From the NCBI RefSeq assembly GCF_015706575.1, contig NW_024037056.1:12351176-12415175 (forward strand): DNA of 64,000 bases, given 5' to 3'. Origin of the DNA: Patiria miniata. Taxonomy: Eukaryota; Echinodermata; Asteroidea; Valvatida; Asterinidae. The notes beneath the pieces were generated by a model, which saw only the letters and a list, made by a program, of their open reading frames with translations, was not told the DNA's origin and did not search any database. Shown one piece after another: positions 11,001 through 26,000 of the stretch. Numbering within the stretch: position 1 is the stretch's first letter; each line of letters starts with the position of its first letter. Made by a program: the position numbers and the translations under genes.

Positions 11001-14000
11001 AACAACCCCTCTGATAACCACCTCAGGTTCGGGTGAACTTGAGATTGGGACCAGTGGGGGTAACAGCAGCAAGGATAAGAGCATGCATGGCAGCCGGGCC
11101 CTCGAGCGCGGGGACCCCGCCGAGCACCACCACTCGGAATCGGAGCTCGCGATCTCGGCCGCCAAAAAGAAAATTGTTCGCTTTGGCCGGGGGGAGGGCC
11201 GGTCCATGGAGGAAGATCCCGAATGGTCCGAGCCGCAAATTAAGGATTCGGGGGTGGATACCGGTAGCAGTACGACCTTAAACGAGGAGCATAGTCTGGC
11301 TTCCAAGGTTAGACTGAGTTCCTGCCTCCTCAAAAATTTTCTCGTATTTTAGAAGTAAAGTAATACTTTGTGTGTTCATACTCTAGTCGTATTCAAAATA
11401 CATGTAATTTACAAAATCCACACATTCTTGACTGTAAAAGACAAACACAATCGTTGTACACCTTAGTTGTTTTCCAGCACTTCAAGAACCCATTTTCATT
11501 AAAATCAACCAATGAGTTTAAAAGGAATGACCAGGATACCAACTGATCCCCCCTACAGACAGATTATAACTTTGCAGAAATTGAAGGTTGTGTGAAAAAT
11601 ATGTTGTCATTGGTTGATTAGTGAAAGTGGGTTTGATGATTATTTTGACCATTTTGTAGAATTAAAAAAAATACTCATATTCGCACTTTTTCTGGACTTC
11701 TTTATTGCCTGCAATTTGCATTTCTCCTCCAGTTTTCTTTTTGTGCCAGAGACATCATAAATGTCAAGACTCGTGTTCAAGGAATGAAAAAAAAACTTTT
11801 CATCTTCCAAAATTCTGGTATTGGGCATTCTAACTAGGATCTGCAGCTGTCTACCAGAGAATATGTATGTGTAAGGGAAGCACTGTTTGAATAATACATG
11901 TACCTCATCAATTTCATGTAGAAAACACTGTTGAAAATCATAAATTTTGGAAACCTCACTGTTTAAAACCTCACTGTTTAAAACCACACTGTTGGAAACC
12001 TCACTGTTGGAAACCTCAAATGTTGGAAACCTCACTGTTGAAAATCGTACTGTTGGAAACCTCACTGTTGAAAACCTCACTGTTAAAAACCTCACTGTTG
12101 AAAACCTCACTGATGGAAGCCTCACTGTTGAAAACCTCACCTCACTGTTGGAAACCTCACTGTTGGAAACCTCACTGTTGAAAACCTTCCTGTTGAAACC
12201 TCGCTTTTAAAAACCTCACTGTTGGAAACTTCACTGTTGAAACCTCACTGTAAAAAACCTCTCTGTTGGAAACCTCACAACTGCATTAATTTATGGGAAA
12301 TATACATACATAGATGCATACTAAGTTCACCTCACTAGTTGGTGAAGCAGGTTGTCCCTCAAAACCTCAATTGTATTCTGACCAACTTTACTAAGGCTCC
12401 AAAACCTCACCAATTTTATATCAAGGACAATACTAAGACTGATGAGGTTTCACTGTTCACAACTTTGCTTAACTCTAGCACTCCATGTTAATGCCATAAA
12501 GAAACACCTTTGAGGTTCATAGAGGTTAAACCTAAATTCGTAGACAAGGGGACAATTCTCACAAACTGAATGCAGAGGTTAAACTGTTCAAGGTTCTGTT
12601 TGATGCGTGCCTCAAATGATAAGGATATTGCTGTATGAGGTTCAGTCACAAGTTGGTTGTCGATGCAGTTACTTTTACCATTCAATATTTATGATGTCTC
12701 GTGCAAGTTTGGCACTTTTCTCTCTTCCGATTTTACCTCATTTCCTTCATTGCTTCAGCATCATACCAATTTTCACATTCTCCACTTCTCATTACATTTG
12801 CATGTAACATAATTATGTCCTTTTATTTCTAGTTCCTTTTGCATTTTGGCATGCGTTTTCGCAGCATGATGCATGTACATAGTTTCTGGTCAAATCCTAT
12901 CATAGAAATTGGACATACAGTAATGAAATTTAAAATTTTAAATTCTGTAAATTTTGTGTGCCACAAACTTGTAAAAATTCACACACACACAATTGAACCA
13001 AATATAAAAATAGCAACAAATTATTATTCTGATCAACTGATACATGTTAAAATTATGCACTTTTAATTAAAGTACATGTGCGTTGTACATGTCTTTATGC
13101 ATACATGTATTTACGTGAAATAGTTATCGTGTGTCTAAGACAGAATATTATACGAATGTACAATTGGACATCATACAAGCACATGTACAAAATCTAATTA
13201 TTTGCAGGTTTTTTTTATTGTCCCCCTTGAAAAGAAAATTTGTGGGGAAAAAATTTCCATCATATACATTGTATACATGTGTGTATAGATGAAAATTTTG
13301 CCCATTCATAGACTTTATACATTAACAGAAAATTTTGCGAGTCAAACTTGATTTTCTAAATCGAATTTGGGTCCATTAATGGGAAACCGCGCTGGCACCA
13401 CAATTGTGGTCAAAGTACGACACCGACAAAATTGTCATCTTTGTATCACTCTCCCCACTTGCGTTTTATTCTCAGTTCTCCCAACTTCTCCCCGTCCATT
13501 GTCCATTCCCTGTGCTTTCAAACTATGAAAAGGGGGTCCTTGCTAATGCACCGTCGCGTTGGGAGAATTTAATTGATGACCATATTGCATAATTGCCACC
13601 ATCTTGAGTAGTGACAATGCATGCTTTTATCAAACGAGGTGATTTTTTATTCTTTTCTTCCAAACTTTTGTTCGTTTTTTTCCCCCTGTGTCTCTTTAGT
13701 CTACTAAATTTGTCATAATTTCCATTACAAAATACTAAAAACAAAAATAACAGTTATTATAATTATATTGTACATGCAGGTTTATCATAATTGATTCTGA
13801 ATCAAAATTAGTGTGAGCATTGAGCTTCTAGATTTTGAAATCGTCTTTTTTATTTATAAATATGTTTGCACCAGGTTAAAAATATGCATGGTTTTAATAA
13901 AAAGGACTGAGTCAAATTTAAACATTCTTTTTGGACATAAAAAGTGAGATACATCTGTTTAATAAGAAAAATTACCAGATATTTGTTTCATCACAGAAGT

Positions 14001-17000
14001 AAGTTAAAACATTTTGAAATTCAGCCAAAGATAAAATTCAAACCCAGTAAATTTGTAATTTACATTGTACATGTGTGCATTCTCATTACTCATTTGCCAA
14101 TGTTTGCATGCGTTATTATTTTTCAAAATGGCTGATAATGTACTCAAGTACATTATCCCACAAAATTGGCATGCGTCCATACAAATTATTACTGAGAAAT
14201 GTACACGTTAAGGCATGCTATATAGACAGTGGAATTAGCATGTTGCTGGTCACAGTTCTGGGACTGCGATCGCACAATGATACATGTACTTCAGTAGACA
14301 ATAACCTACATGCTTAAAAAAATAGCCCAAAAATTATATTTATTGTCTTCGAGTACAATGAGAACGGAAACAAGAAAAGACTATAAAACGTTCGATCTAA
14401 AGAATAAGGAAGAATAAGAAAAATTGAAAAAGCAGGACTTCTTCAAAAGAAATATATTTTTCGCCATTTTTTTTTTCAAAACCACTTAGACCAAATTAAT
14501 CTTTTGTTTTTATTTTTTTCAACCATATTTTATCAAAAAAAGTCCTTTGGACTTAAAACCTGCTAATATTCTGAGTATAACCAATTTTTTTGTACACTTT
14601 ATAAACTGGTTGTTGTTATTTTCCTGAAGATCTCGGTTGAAACGCCACCTTTAAAGGTGACCACAGTTTAGCTTATAACACTAATTTCAAAAACCACACT
14701 ACCACTGTACCAGGTACAACCCAAATGCTGTCTCTTCCGCGGAGCCCCTTTAAAAGCCTCTCGTCCCCCGAAACCCCGCATACGCAAACTGGCATTTAAC
14801 GACGGCGATGAATTATGCAAAATGGGCCGGATATCCCATTTCATTTAGAGTGGGCTTGGTGGAGGCTGTTTGACTTAGCTCTCGACAGCGTGGGGGCCCA
14901 AAAAAACAAAACAAAACAAAACAAAACACAAGACAAGAACATTCTGCTCCGTTTGCTTAAGAGATTAAACAATAAATGCTTAAAAACAAAAAAAAGGGAT
15001 GATTTTTTTTTCTACTTGCTTCATTTAGTGATGGTGGGATGCGTTTATGGGGAAAATGATGTCGGCCATTTTGGTTGCCAGGGATACAAGCCCAAAGTGG
15101 CCTCGCACATTATGCTGTCTGGGTGCCGTGTGTGGGCTGACAGCATTTTGCATTTTTTTTTAGCTTTCAACATTTCTGCTGTATATTTCATCATCCCAGC
15201 AACGGTATTAATAGCAAGCATGATGATGTGTGTGGTGAGAATTGATGCCGCTCCCAAAAAGGGGATTGTACACTAAAATCTTTGTGCTTTGAATTCAGTA
15301 AAAAATTCTAACAGTTCGTGTTACAAATTCAATGGGAATGCCCCGCAAAAAAACAAAAACAAAATTGTTAAAAAAATTTCAATAAATAAATTGTGAACTT
15401 GTGTTATAATTTTGTTAATAAATCCTCAAATTTCTTGGTAGTGATAAAAAAAATTAAATTTCTATTATGCATTTTTTTTCATGTATTTTTTTTCATAAAT
15501 ATGTAAAATCCTTTAACATCAGTTTTATTATTGTAATAAATTATCCACACTGATACAACTGAAAACAAATGTTGACACAAAGTGAATGCAACAACTGTTA
15601 ATGCAACACCATATTTGAAAAACATCCAAACTCCACCACAGTTTTCAAACTACATGTACATTAAAAAAAAAAAAAAAAAAAACCTTTAAAAGCAAAAATA
15701 ATGCCGGCCGAAATGTTGTGCGTTGTGCATTGCCTGTGATTGGTTACCAGCTGATGGGTTACCAACCAAAATGCTGTGCATTATGCATTGCCAGTCATTG
15801 GTTACCAACTGATGGGTTGCCAGCCAAAATGCTGTGTATTATGCATTGCCGGTCATTGGTTACCAGCTGATGGGTTACCAACCAAAATGCTGTGCATTAT
15901 GCATTGCCTGTAATTGGTTACCAGCTGATGGAACCAGCCAAAATTCTACGCGTTGTGCATTGCCTGTGATTGGTTAATTACCACATGAAGGGTTACCGGC
16001 CAAATTGCTGTGCGTTGTGCATTGCGTGTGACGGTTTACCGGCTGATTTTCAGCCACGCTTCTTGCTTATCAGTGCTGGCCCGTGACCGCCTTCCAGACC
16101 AACTGGTAATTAAACCGAACCACCGGAGCGCGACGCTGTAAGCCTTATGTTCCCTTCGGCATGCATGAGTGACCAAAAAAAATTGTATAATAAGCTGCCA
16201 TTTTGTTTTTTCTTAAGAAAGAGCACACCATAAACAACTATAGTCTCAATTTCGTTTCCACTGGAAACGAAATTCTAGTAAACTACAAAAACTTTTTTAT
16301 TAAAACACAACACTGTCTCATTTTTTCATCATATTAAAATATGAACTCATTTTTTTTTTTTGGCGTGCATGCAGTAAACTCTTCGACCGCGGAATAAATT
16401 ACCATAATTTAACAGACTTAAAACTGCGATATTGACATCAATATATCAACTTATTATCTTCAGCAGGTACTATTTTGAGCTGATATTATCAATGTCCCGC
16501 AAAAAAGTTAATGCACATGTATCCTGAAAAAAGTTACTAGACATAATGTCAAAACCTTGGAACTGATGAACGTTTAAAAAGCATTCCATTTAATCTCTGT
16601 TAAAACTCATTTTACAAAATCTTAGAAAACTGCCCCTTCCCTTTGCGGCTTCGCATCAGTATACACTTCTTATTTTATCACTCAATTTATTTTGAAGTTT
16701 GAATTTTTTTTTTCTTTTTGCCAAAATTCATCACTTTACTCATGTGTGTAGTGGAATAAATAGTTTGCGTTTCGTAAGATTGTTGGTATTTTGTTTTGGG
16801 AGAGATACGTCTTGTCTTGTTTTTTGAAGGCTGTGACGTGTAGAAGTGTTTCATGTTTTTGTTTTTGCTTCAACATTGTTTCATTTTGTGTTTGGTTTAT
16901 TATTTTATATATTCAAAGTTGGCCACAGAGGATAAAACTGATGCAACTAACAAAACAAAACAAGCCAAAAAACCTAACAAAACCACCTAACAAAAGGCGC

Positions 17001-20000
17001 TCATGGTGCTACAAAAATTTAACAGACAAAACGGAAAAAGAAAAAAAAAATTCAGACAAGCACTGGCATTAGTTCCAAACTTGCCAGTTGAAAAGGTTTG
17101 GTGTGGTGTAGTCTATTTTCAAATAAATATGGACAAAACATTACAGAGAAAATCAAAATGTTGGTATGAGATTTCCCGTTAATAAATGTACATGAAGGCT
17201 TGGAAAAGAATGGAGAAAATGAAATTGTAAGATTTGATGGATATTTAGCTACCATTTTGAAATTTGTGACTCTGAATTTACAGCATCGGCAAGACAAATG
17301 TTACAAAGAAAAAAAAACGTTCATAAATTAACAGGGCTGTTGATATGATACAGTCGAACCTGTCAACTCGGCCCACACGTCCTCATTTCCTTGAAATTCT
17401 CGGAAAGGATAGTGTCAACCGAGTTTATCTCATGTCCCTCAGAAATCCTCCGAGACGTTCAGCGTGACCGCAAGCGAGACATGTCACCGAGCTCATTCTG
17501 TGATGAAAGACTATACACTCAAATCAAAGTTATAACTCCCCCACCCCCCAAGCTTACAAAAAAATTGATACTTTGTGGTGCTGCTTGGCCACACGAACTA
17601 GTAAATGTCTGTTTTTTTGTACATGTGTATAACACCTCGCTTGAAAGATACTTGACATCAATTACAGCAGCAAAAGCAGTTAAAAAGAGGGTTTTTCTTT
17701 TCATCTGCGAAGGAGTATCGTTTCAGCTTTACCAATTAAAAAAATCGTCACAAGACGAACGCGCACGCCAAGGCCAGATGCGGTCCGGCGTCTTCCGCGA
17801 ACAATCGGGATTATCTGCCTATAAAAAATTCATGCGCGGTGTGTCGCTCAGATAAACCGCAATTACTCACTATGCAAATACGACGGCATCCATAATTTAT
17901 CGGTCCGTTTTAATGGCTGCCAGATATATGCATATAATTATTTAGAATGATGCGGAATCTATGAAATCTCCATCTGAAATTTTGCAGCGGCGGAAAACTA
18001 AGAACTCTACCTTGCAAAATATTCTAAAGTTTCTAAAAAAAGTTCCCATTAAATTGTCCCTATTTATATTCCCCATACGTGTAAAGGAGTACATTTTCTA
18101 CGATAAGTATGTACAAAAAGATTTTTAAGAATACCTTCTTATCAATGATTCGATGAACTGAATATTTAGCTAATATTGACTTTGACAATAACAAAAATAT
18201 TTCTTGGAAGTTTCCACAATGTTACAAGAGTATTAAGTTGAAACAGCATCCAGCAGTAGTGCCATTGTGGATTTAGGAATTTGAAGTACCCATTCACTTA
18301 AAATCCTTGACGGAAAAAAAATTCTTTTGAAGATAAAATGCCTGAGTGTAATTGAAAACTGACAGTTGGAAAAGATTGCGAATTCTGTAAAGTATTTGAT
18401 AAAAAGTAAGCATATTTTAGGCTGCTTATCTTTGGAAAACATTTTCGCTTAGCAAAATTATCATACTATGCTTAGTGCAAGCATGCAACTTTTCCTGGGA
18501 TCCGCTGATTTCCTTGTTTTTTACTTCTTATGAATGCCATTACAAATTGAAAATACTGTACAAAGTCTTGTGTGGTTTGGAATTTCCTTTTTTTTCCTTC
18601 TAAATTCCAAGTTGCATGCCTGTTAGTGAAATTCAGCTGGGTACCAGCCAAAAGGCTTTTTCACTGCATTTTTTTGGCTGGTAACCCATTCCATCTTCAG
18701 AGCCAAGAAATACATACATGTAAATTTACATGTAAACAAATAAATCAAATTAAAAACAATTATAATTAGAAAAATCAGCGTTAAAGTATTAACGAATTTG
18801 GTTGAATAAGCTGTTTAGGTTTTCCCAATTTGCTGATCTGAGTATCACTGTCAGTGCTGTAGAAATGTTCTTGTTGTAGTTTTCAATGCATGCGTATGTG
18901 TGTGGTGAATTTACATGTATTTTGAACTTTAAAAAAAAAAATTACTTTGAACAAATCTCACACGAATAATTATTAATTATAACTAAAAAAACAACAACTG
19001 ATTTTGCAGTCAAAAAATCATGTCATCAAAATCCGACCTTATAAACTTAGTTAAATGAAGGAGAAATAATTAGAGAAAAATGATGAACCATTTGACCTTC
19101 AATATTTGAAGGGTCAAAAAGGTCACACGTTTTCATCAAATAATTCTACAAAATTTATTTGAAACTTTTCACAATTTTCCAATGGAAAACGATACATTAC
19201 AATTAAATATATCAATTTAATTTTTAAAAAAATGAAAGATTGTCATATCTGACAATCGTAGACAAATAAAAGGAGGGTTCACCTTTATACACCGACCTTT
19301 GACATCAGTGCACTGCATGCTGGGTAAAAAGAAAAAATCCCATAGATACCAGTGCTTAGTTGCCATTGGCTGAAATACGTTGTTGCTATGGAGAGGGTTG
19401 CCATGCATGCGTCTGCCCTGCTGCTGTAGTGTGGTCGAAATATTAATTTTTTTACCTCCCATTTTTCATTTTCCATTTCCACCTCCATATTTTTTTGTCT
19501 GTTTCGTTTTCATTATTTACAAATTGCTATTTATATTTGAGTTTGTAGACTAGACGAGTCATCAATATTTCATATTTTTCCCCTTTTTTCTATTTTTTTT
19601 TTTTTTCTTTTGAAAGCACATTTGTCACATTTGTGTTCTGAGTGCTGGGATAGCTCATAGTCATCTGGAAACTAAACCTTGTTTATCATTATCTCCTCTG
19701 GCCTTCCAGAATTTGATAGAGGTTTTTATTTTCACTCACTCAGTGACGTGCTTTCAGAAATTGAAAGTTCTGGGCCTCAAACTATACAGAGCATGCAAGT
19801 CCTTTTTTACAACCATCAAAAGTTTGAAAGGATAAAAAGGATTATAACAAACTCTGATGAATTGCAAAATCATTGCTTTTTGTGATGGAGCCGTATCATA
19901 AGTCTGACGCCTCATAGGTCCGACGCCTCTTAAGTCTGAAATTTCGGACTTAATGAGGCATACATTACGCCTCATATGTCCGACGCCTCATAAATCCGAC

Positions 20001-23000
20001 GCCTCATATGTCCAACAATGGACAAACGCTGTTTCGGACTCACGAGGCGTCGGAGCTATGAGGCGTTGGACTTATGCGGCGTCAGACATATGAGGTGGAA
20101 AAAATTAATGTTATGCCTCATAATTCTGATGCCTCATAAGTCCGATGCCTCATATGTCCAAAATTTCGGACTTATGAGGTGTCGGACCTATGAGGCGTCG
20201 GACTTATGAGCGAACCCCTTTGTGATAATGGAACACAGTATCATTTATAACATTGCCTTTTTGTCTTGACAAAACAAAGGAAAATGCGGCTAGAACAATG
20301 AGTGGTCGGGACCCAATGTAACGTTGGCATAAAAATTTAAACCTGAGTTCATGAAACTTGCACCCTCTGTTGTTTGAAAGGGCTAGGCAGGGGTTTTTTT
20401 GTCCTGAAATAAATGAAGAGTTTGTTTCCACAACGCGATAAACGCCATTTTGTCACCTTGTAGAATGCTGCCCTCTCCTGGCTGATCACAGTCAGTTTTG
20501 ACAGCTGTTTTACAGTTGTTTTACAGTTAAACCCAATTTTAATAATACAAAAAATGTACTTTAAAAACAGCTGTCATTCTCTGTATTATCTATAAGTTTT
20601 CAAAACCATGCAACTTTTTCACTTTTTTCAAATGGATGTATGGCGTTTTAGAAATAAACTCTTCAAATAACTAGTACATGTGTTTCAAACAGTTGTACTC
20701 AAGAAAATGGGATGTCAGGGTTAATAATATTAATTCCTCATTCATTAAAAACAAAACTAACCTGATTTTTACCTAACCAACTATCCTGTCATGAATATTC
20801 AGTGAGTTTACTCAAATACGAAACTTGAGCTGAATATCGACCTGCTCAACTTTGTTCCCCCCATGAATATTCAGCACCCGGTCACGTGGACACCCGTCCT
20901 TGATAACAACCGGCTGATTGGTCACATGATCCTGAAGAAGAGCCAGGGGGACAACGCGGCCCCGCAGGACTCCAGCGCCATCTTGGGGTTGAAGGTCAAG
21001 GGCGGCAAGCTGAAGGAGGCGGGCAAGCTGGGGGCGTTCATCTCGCGGGTCAAGCGGGGGAGTATCGCCGACACGGTCGGTCAACTCCGCGCAGGTGGGC
21101 ACCTTTTAACACCTGTTGTCCACGGAGCCCAGTCTCCTGTCTAACATCTGATATATCGTCACCGGTTTCACGAAGGGACGGGCATGTCAAAATTGACAAT
21201 TTTTTCGATTTCCATTTTTTTTCACAATTTTGCTTTAAAACATGGTATTTAAGCATTCTGACATGTTTCCGTAAGCAAAACATCATTAATTCCTGAATAA
21301 CATTAATGACGCCAGGGGCTGGCATCTCGCTAATTGCATTTTGCGATTTCACGAAGAGACGCAAACATGCCTGCCTCTTGAACGTATACAAAACCTATTG
21401 CACAGAAAGGCGTAAAAGTAGGTCAACAGAGATTTGATCCTATGATCGTTGAAGAAGAAGGGCATAAATGTGGAAATGTGAGATTTTTGTTTTCACGAAA
21501 GGACGGGCATCTTTACTAATTAAATTTGGCTTTTTAACCACTATATTAATTATAATTACCGGGTTCAAATTAAAGTTTACCTATCAAAGAATTGCATCAA
21601 GGTTTCCTTATTGCATAAAGTTGTTGCAAAGTAGTAGTTTTTGCAGTTTTAAAAATGGAGAAACTTCTCTTGCGATTATCTCGAAAATGGTTGTTCTTCA
21701 AAATCCACATGCCCATCCCTTCGTGAAACCGGTGACGATATCTAAGCTTGCAGATTTATGCTATCTCGCGCCTCAGCCAATCAGAGTCAACTTTACTAAA
21801 TCGTGATGTTATTTTATTCCGAAATCAAGACTAAATGTTTGATCGGTCAATTCAAATATAAGTTCTACCCTACAGATATCCTTATGTGGGAAGGTTTGTG
21901 GAAAAATATGTAGTCGAGAAATTTTAACCACATTTTACAACATTATTTTTTAGTGCAAAATCTGCACTTGAAGGAATGTTCTTCCTCTAGGAGAACGACA
22001 AGTTTAAGACAGTTTGATTAAGGGGAAATAATCATGTCATTGGCAATCCGTGCACGCCTGTTTCCCCTGTGTGTAATTTTCATCTCCCTAAAAGCCAAGT
22101 CATTTTGTGCATTGTGCCAAAACGGGACAGGCAATAATGAATTTCTTCATTAAAATGTTATATGTGGGCATGTAACATTACATCAAGCGCGTATATGTGC
22201 ACCGTAAATGTCAGACTCGATTGCCTGAGCGCTGTTCCGGGACGACGCTTTATGTCGGCGTTGATGGACGTCATGAACTAGAAAAGGCCATACTGACAGA
22301 GGATCGCGCAGCTATGTGGCCCATGAACTTTGAAATATGGCACTGCAAATCATGCTGATGTCTTAGTTTGTAAAAAAGACATGTAGAGACATTTGCAATC
22401 ACCCGGAAACATACCTTCCTTGCTGAAAGTGAAGATACGATTGGAACTAAATATCCTGTGAATCTAGTTAGTGAGGCAGATTGGTACACAATATGATGGA
22501 ATTGTTCATTTTGATGATAAATGCATGAAATTTGGCAATCAGAGTATGTCATGGAAAAAAAAATATATTTGGCTATAGGGCCATACTAGATTTGTCCTTT
22601 GAAAAAAAATAATAATAGAATAACATGCAATGGCCACCATTTTGAAAATTTTGAAAATTTCTTGTTACTCTAGGATATTTTTTTCAAAGGACAAATCTGC
22701 GATGGCCCTATAGCCAAATATCTTTCCCATGACAAACTCTGACTATGTGCCAAATTTCATGCCATCACTATCAATCTACTGTAGTAAGTCTGCCTGAAAT
22801 GGTATCATTCGGAAAACAAACAATTATTGAAGATGGTCTTATTTGTGTTAGCAATGGAATCTAGTTCTGAGACGCCTAAAATTTTGTATACGTTTTTTCT
22901 CTGTTTTCTCCAAATACATAGTACTCGCCGATCTGAAATTTCAACAAATTTGCTGTTTATGCACCCTTCTTAAGACTTGGAGCAATTTTCTTGCTTCAAA

Positions 23001-26000
23001 CGAAAAAAAAAGTCACCAGAAATAAACAGTGTACCAATGTACCTTCAAAGTACCAACAACTTCTGTCAAAAGCTATTCAAATATTCACTTGATTATCAAA
23101 TATTTGAATATTCAGTTTATTACAAAGGTAATTCAAGTGGTAATGATTGAATTACTAAACATAATTCTCAATTTTTTTCTTTGTTTTTGGTGCAGGGGAT
23201 GAGGTTTTGTCGTGGAACGGCCACAACCTTCAAGGCAAAGATGTTAACGAGGTTTACACCGTCATCTTTGAGTCGAAGAGCGAGCCGCAGGTTGAGCTGT
23301 ATGTAGCCAGGCCAATGGGGTAAGATGTTGTCAACACAGACTTAAAAATCGTGGAAGCTTTTCCCCATTTGTACATTTTTTCACAGTGCTTGTGATTTGG
23401 CTGTACAAGTCCCACCCACTCATTTTCCAACCTTTCTTTGCTGCAGTGAAATGGACCAGACGACGAGAGAGAAGATTGCCCAGCAGTTCCGCTCCCACCG
23501 GCCGGACTCCATCACCAAACGCTCCAGTCAAAGTAAGAATCTAGGCCTCAAAACTCTCTAGGTGGCATCAGTCCAGATCGACGGAATACATTTTACTGCT
23601 TTCTTGCAATGAAACAAAGAAATGTGGGTAAGGCCAAAAAAAAAATAAGTCGGTCTCTGGTCAGCGCGCGCGTCGATTTTAATCATGCGCGACAATCTTT
23701 TTTTTTTCAAAATGTTCCGCGGTAGCTCCAACAGCGCCCTCTATTGCCGCACCTCCTCAATTTTTTTTACCAAAGAGCACCAAGGAATGGGAAATTGCAC
23801 CAAAGCAAATGATCGAGAGTACCAAGGCAAATAATGGAGGACACCAGTGTACATGAGGACACCAAAAAAAGCAAAATAGTACCCCACCTTGTCTGTACAA
23901 TCCAAGCTTGAAGAAAAAAAAAAAAAAAAAAAAAAAAAAAGCCGCGTCCCCACGTCAATTCCGGAACTTTGGTCTGACCAGAGACCGAATATTATTTTTT
24001 TTTTGGCCTAACCTCAAATAAAGACAGGGACTGAAAATCAAGTCCACGTGTTGGTTTTGTAGGGATTTGAATGTCAGGAAAAAAGTTGAAAAAAATATCA
24101 TTTTTGCACCTGTGTAGGTTCCACAGGCCATGTGCTCACTTTGGGTCACCTATAAAACCCCTGCCTAGTATATATATCTTGATGAGATGTGTAGGTGTTT
24201 ATCCTTGCACCTATGTAGGCTCTATATGTCCTTGTGCACACTTGGGTGACCTATAAATCCCTTGCCTAGTATATATCTTGGTTAGGTGTGTAGGTGTTTA
24301 TCCTTGCACCTGTGTAGGCTCCACAGGCCATTGTGCTCACTTGGGTCACCTATAAAACCCCTTGCCTAGTATATATCTTGGTGAGGTGTGTAGGTATTTA
24401 TCCTTGCACCTATAAAGGCTCCGTATGCCTTTGTGCTCACTTGGGCGACCTATAAACCCCTTGCCTAGTATATATCTTGGTTAGGTGTGTAGGTGTTTGT
24501 TCTTGCACCTGTGCAGGCTCCAGCGGTTACGAGTCCACCACCAAGCACAAGGAGGAAGAGGAGATCCCACCGCAGGTCCGGCACAAGCGGCCGTCGGTCA
24601 CCATCACCTCGCCTGGAAGCCCCGGCATGACCAGACGGAACGGCTCGCCCTTAGTGCACGGAGAGCTCCAGGTAAAGTTTTAATTTCCAATTATACCCTT
24701 GACATTTAACTAGTGTGTCCTTAAGCAAGACATTTACCATCGTTGCTTTCGTTTTTTTTGTTTCACATCTGAAATGCTAACTTTCCTTCAAGTTCCACGT
24801 TTCTCTACAATTGTAATTTTTGTTTTCGTTTGAATTTCTCAGATGAAGCTGTGGTACGACAACACCAACTACCAGATCGGAGTGACGATACTCAGCATCC
24901 AGGGCCTGCAGCCGAGAGAAAAGACAGGCGATCTGCGCAACCCTTACATCAAGATGTATCTACTTCCAGATAGGAGGTCAGAAACTAGACCAAAATGTCC
25001 TTTTTATTCTTTTCTCTTTTTAAATCTGTAAAGACAGTAAATGAATGAAGCTGTAATCTGTTTTTAAGAATTCCGTTTATCCATTTTTTTCTTTAGTGAT
25101 GATAGTAAAAGACGTACGAAGACCCTCCACAAAACCCTGAATCCCAAATGGAACCAGACCTTCCTGTACGGCCCCTTCAAGAGGTCGGAGTTCAAGGGTC
25201 ACACCCTGGAGGTCACCGTCTGGGACTTTGAACACTATGGTGCTAAAGAGTTCATGGGCGAGGTGAGTATTGTCAAATAAAAGTTTTGGCTTTTACGGTG
25301 GCAATCAGATATAGGCACCAGCTAACAGAGGGAGGAAAACCGGAGAACCCGGAGAAAAACCCTCGTGGCACAAGAGAGAATCAACGAACAACTCTATTTA
25401 TAAATGACCTGAGCCAGGAATCGAACCCCGGCCATACAGTGAGAGGCGAGCGCTTTACGCAATGCGCCACCCGTGCCACGCAAAGCATTGCGGGGGTTCC
25501 AAACAACAAAGTGCATGATCAATTAACAAATTTCCATCTCTACTTTTTTTTCTTGTAAAGGTCATGGTGAACCTTGAGGCCGCGCCCCTCGATGACGAGC
25601 CCCACATGTACTCGCTGCGCAGCCACAACAAGCAGGTGCCTCTACCGCTGGCCTCACCGGTGCCCGCCCGGCACCAGATGAAGCACATGCAGCGCAACAG
25701 CAGCGGGGAGACAGGGAGCCGGGAGCAGCTCTCGTCGCCACCGTCCGGAGGGCAGATCACCGACAGCGAATTCTCGGACTGGGACGACGGCATTGGCGTA
25801 GTCACGGGTAAGCTGCTTTGTAGTGTTGTTAAAACCATCCGGAAAATCTATCTGGAGATGAATTTTTCTTAGGAACACATTTTGTGCGACTTTCTACTCC
25901 TCTTAAATGTATGAAAACTATTTGACATCCCTTTTTGGTTAATTTTATTGAAAATTGCACTTCTTTAAACATTTGAAGTTGTCCACGCTTTTCCGGATAA

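Noticed and set aside
11640-12210. Long open frames on both strands (SEVSNSEV- and NLTVENLTV-type peptides)
   Set aside because: Produced by a 15-bp minisatellite whose period is a multiple of three.
17391-17855. 154-codon open frame in the large intron
   Set aside because: Low-complexity composition, no conserved motif, no splice sites in a phase suited to RIM.
25430-25480. A tRNA gene on the - strand
   Set aside because: Box A/B-like sequence belongs to a SINE head; no complete cloverleaf with acceptor stem can be drawn.
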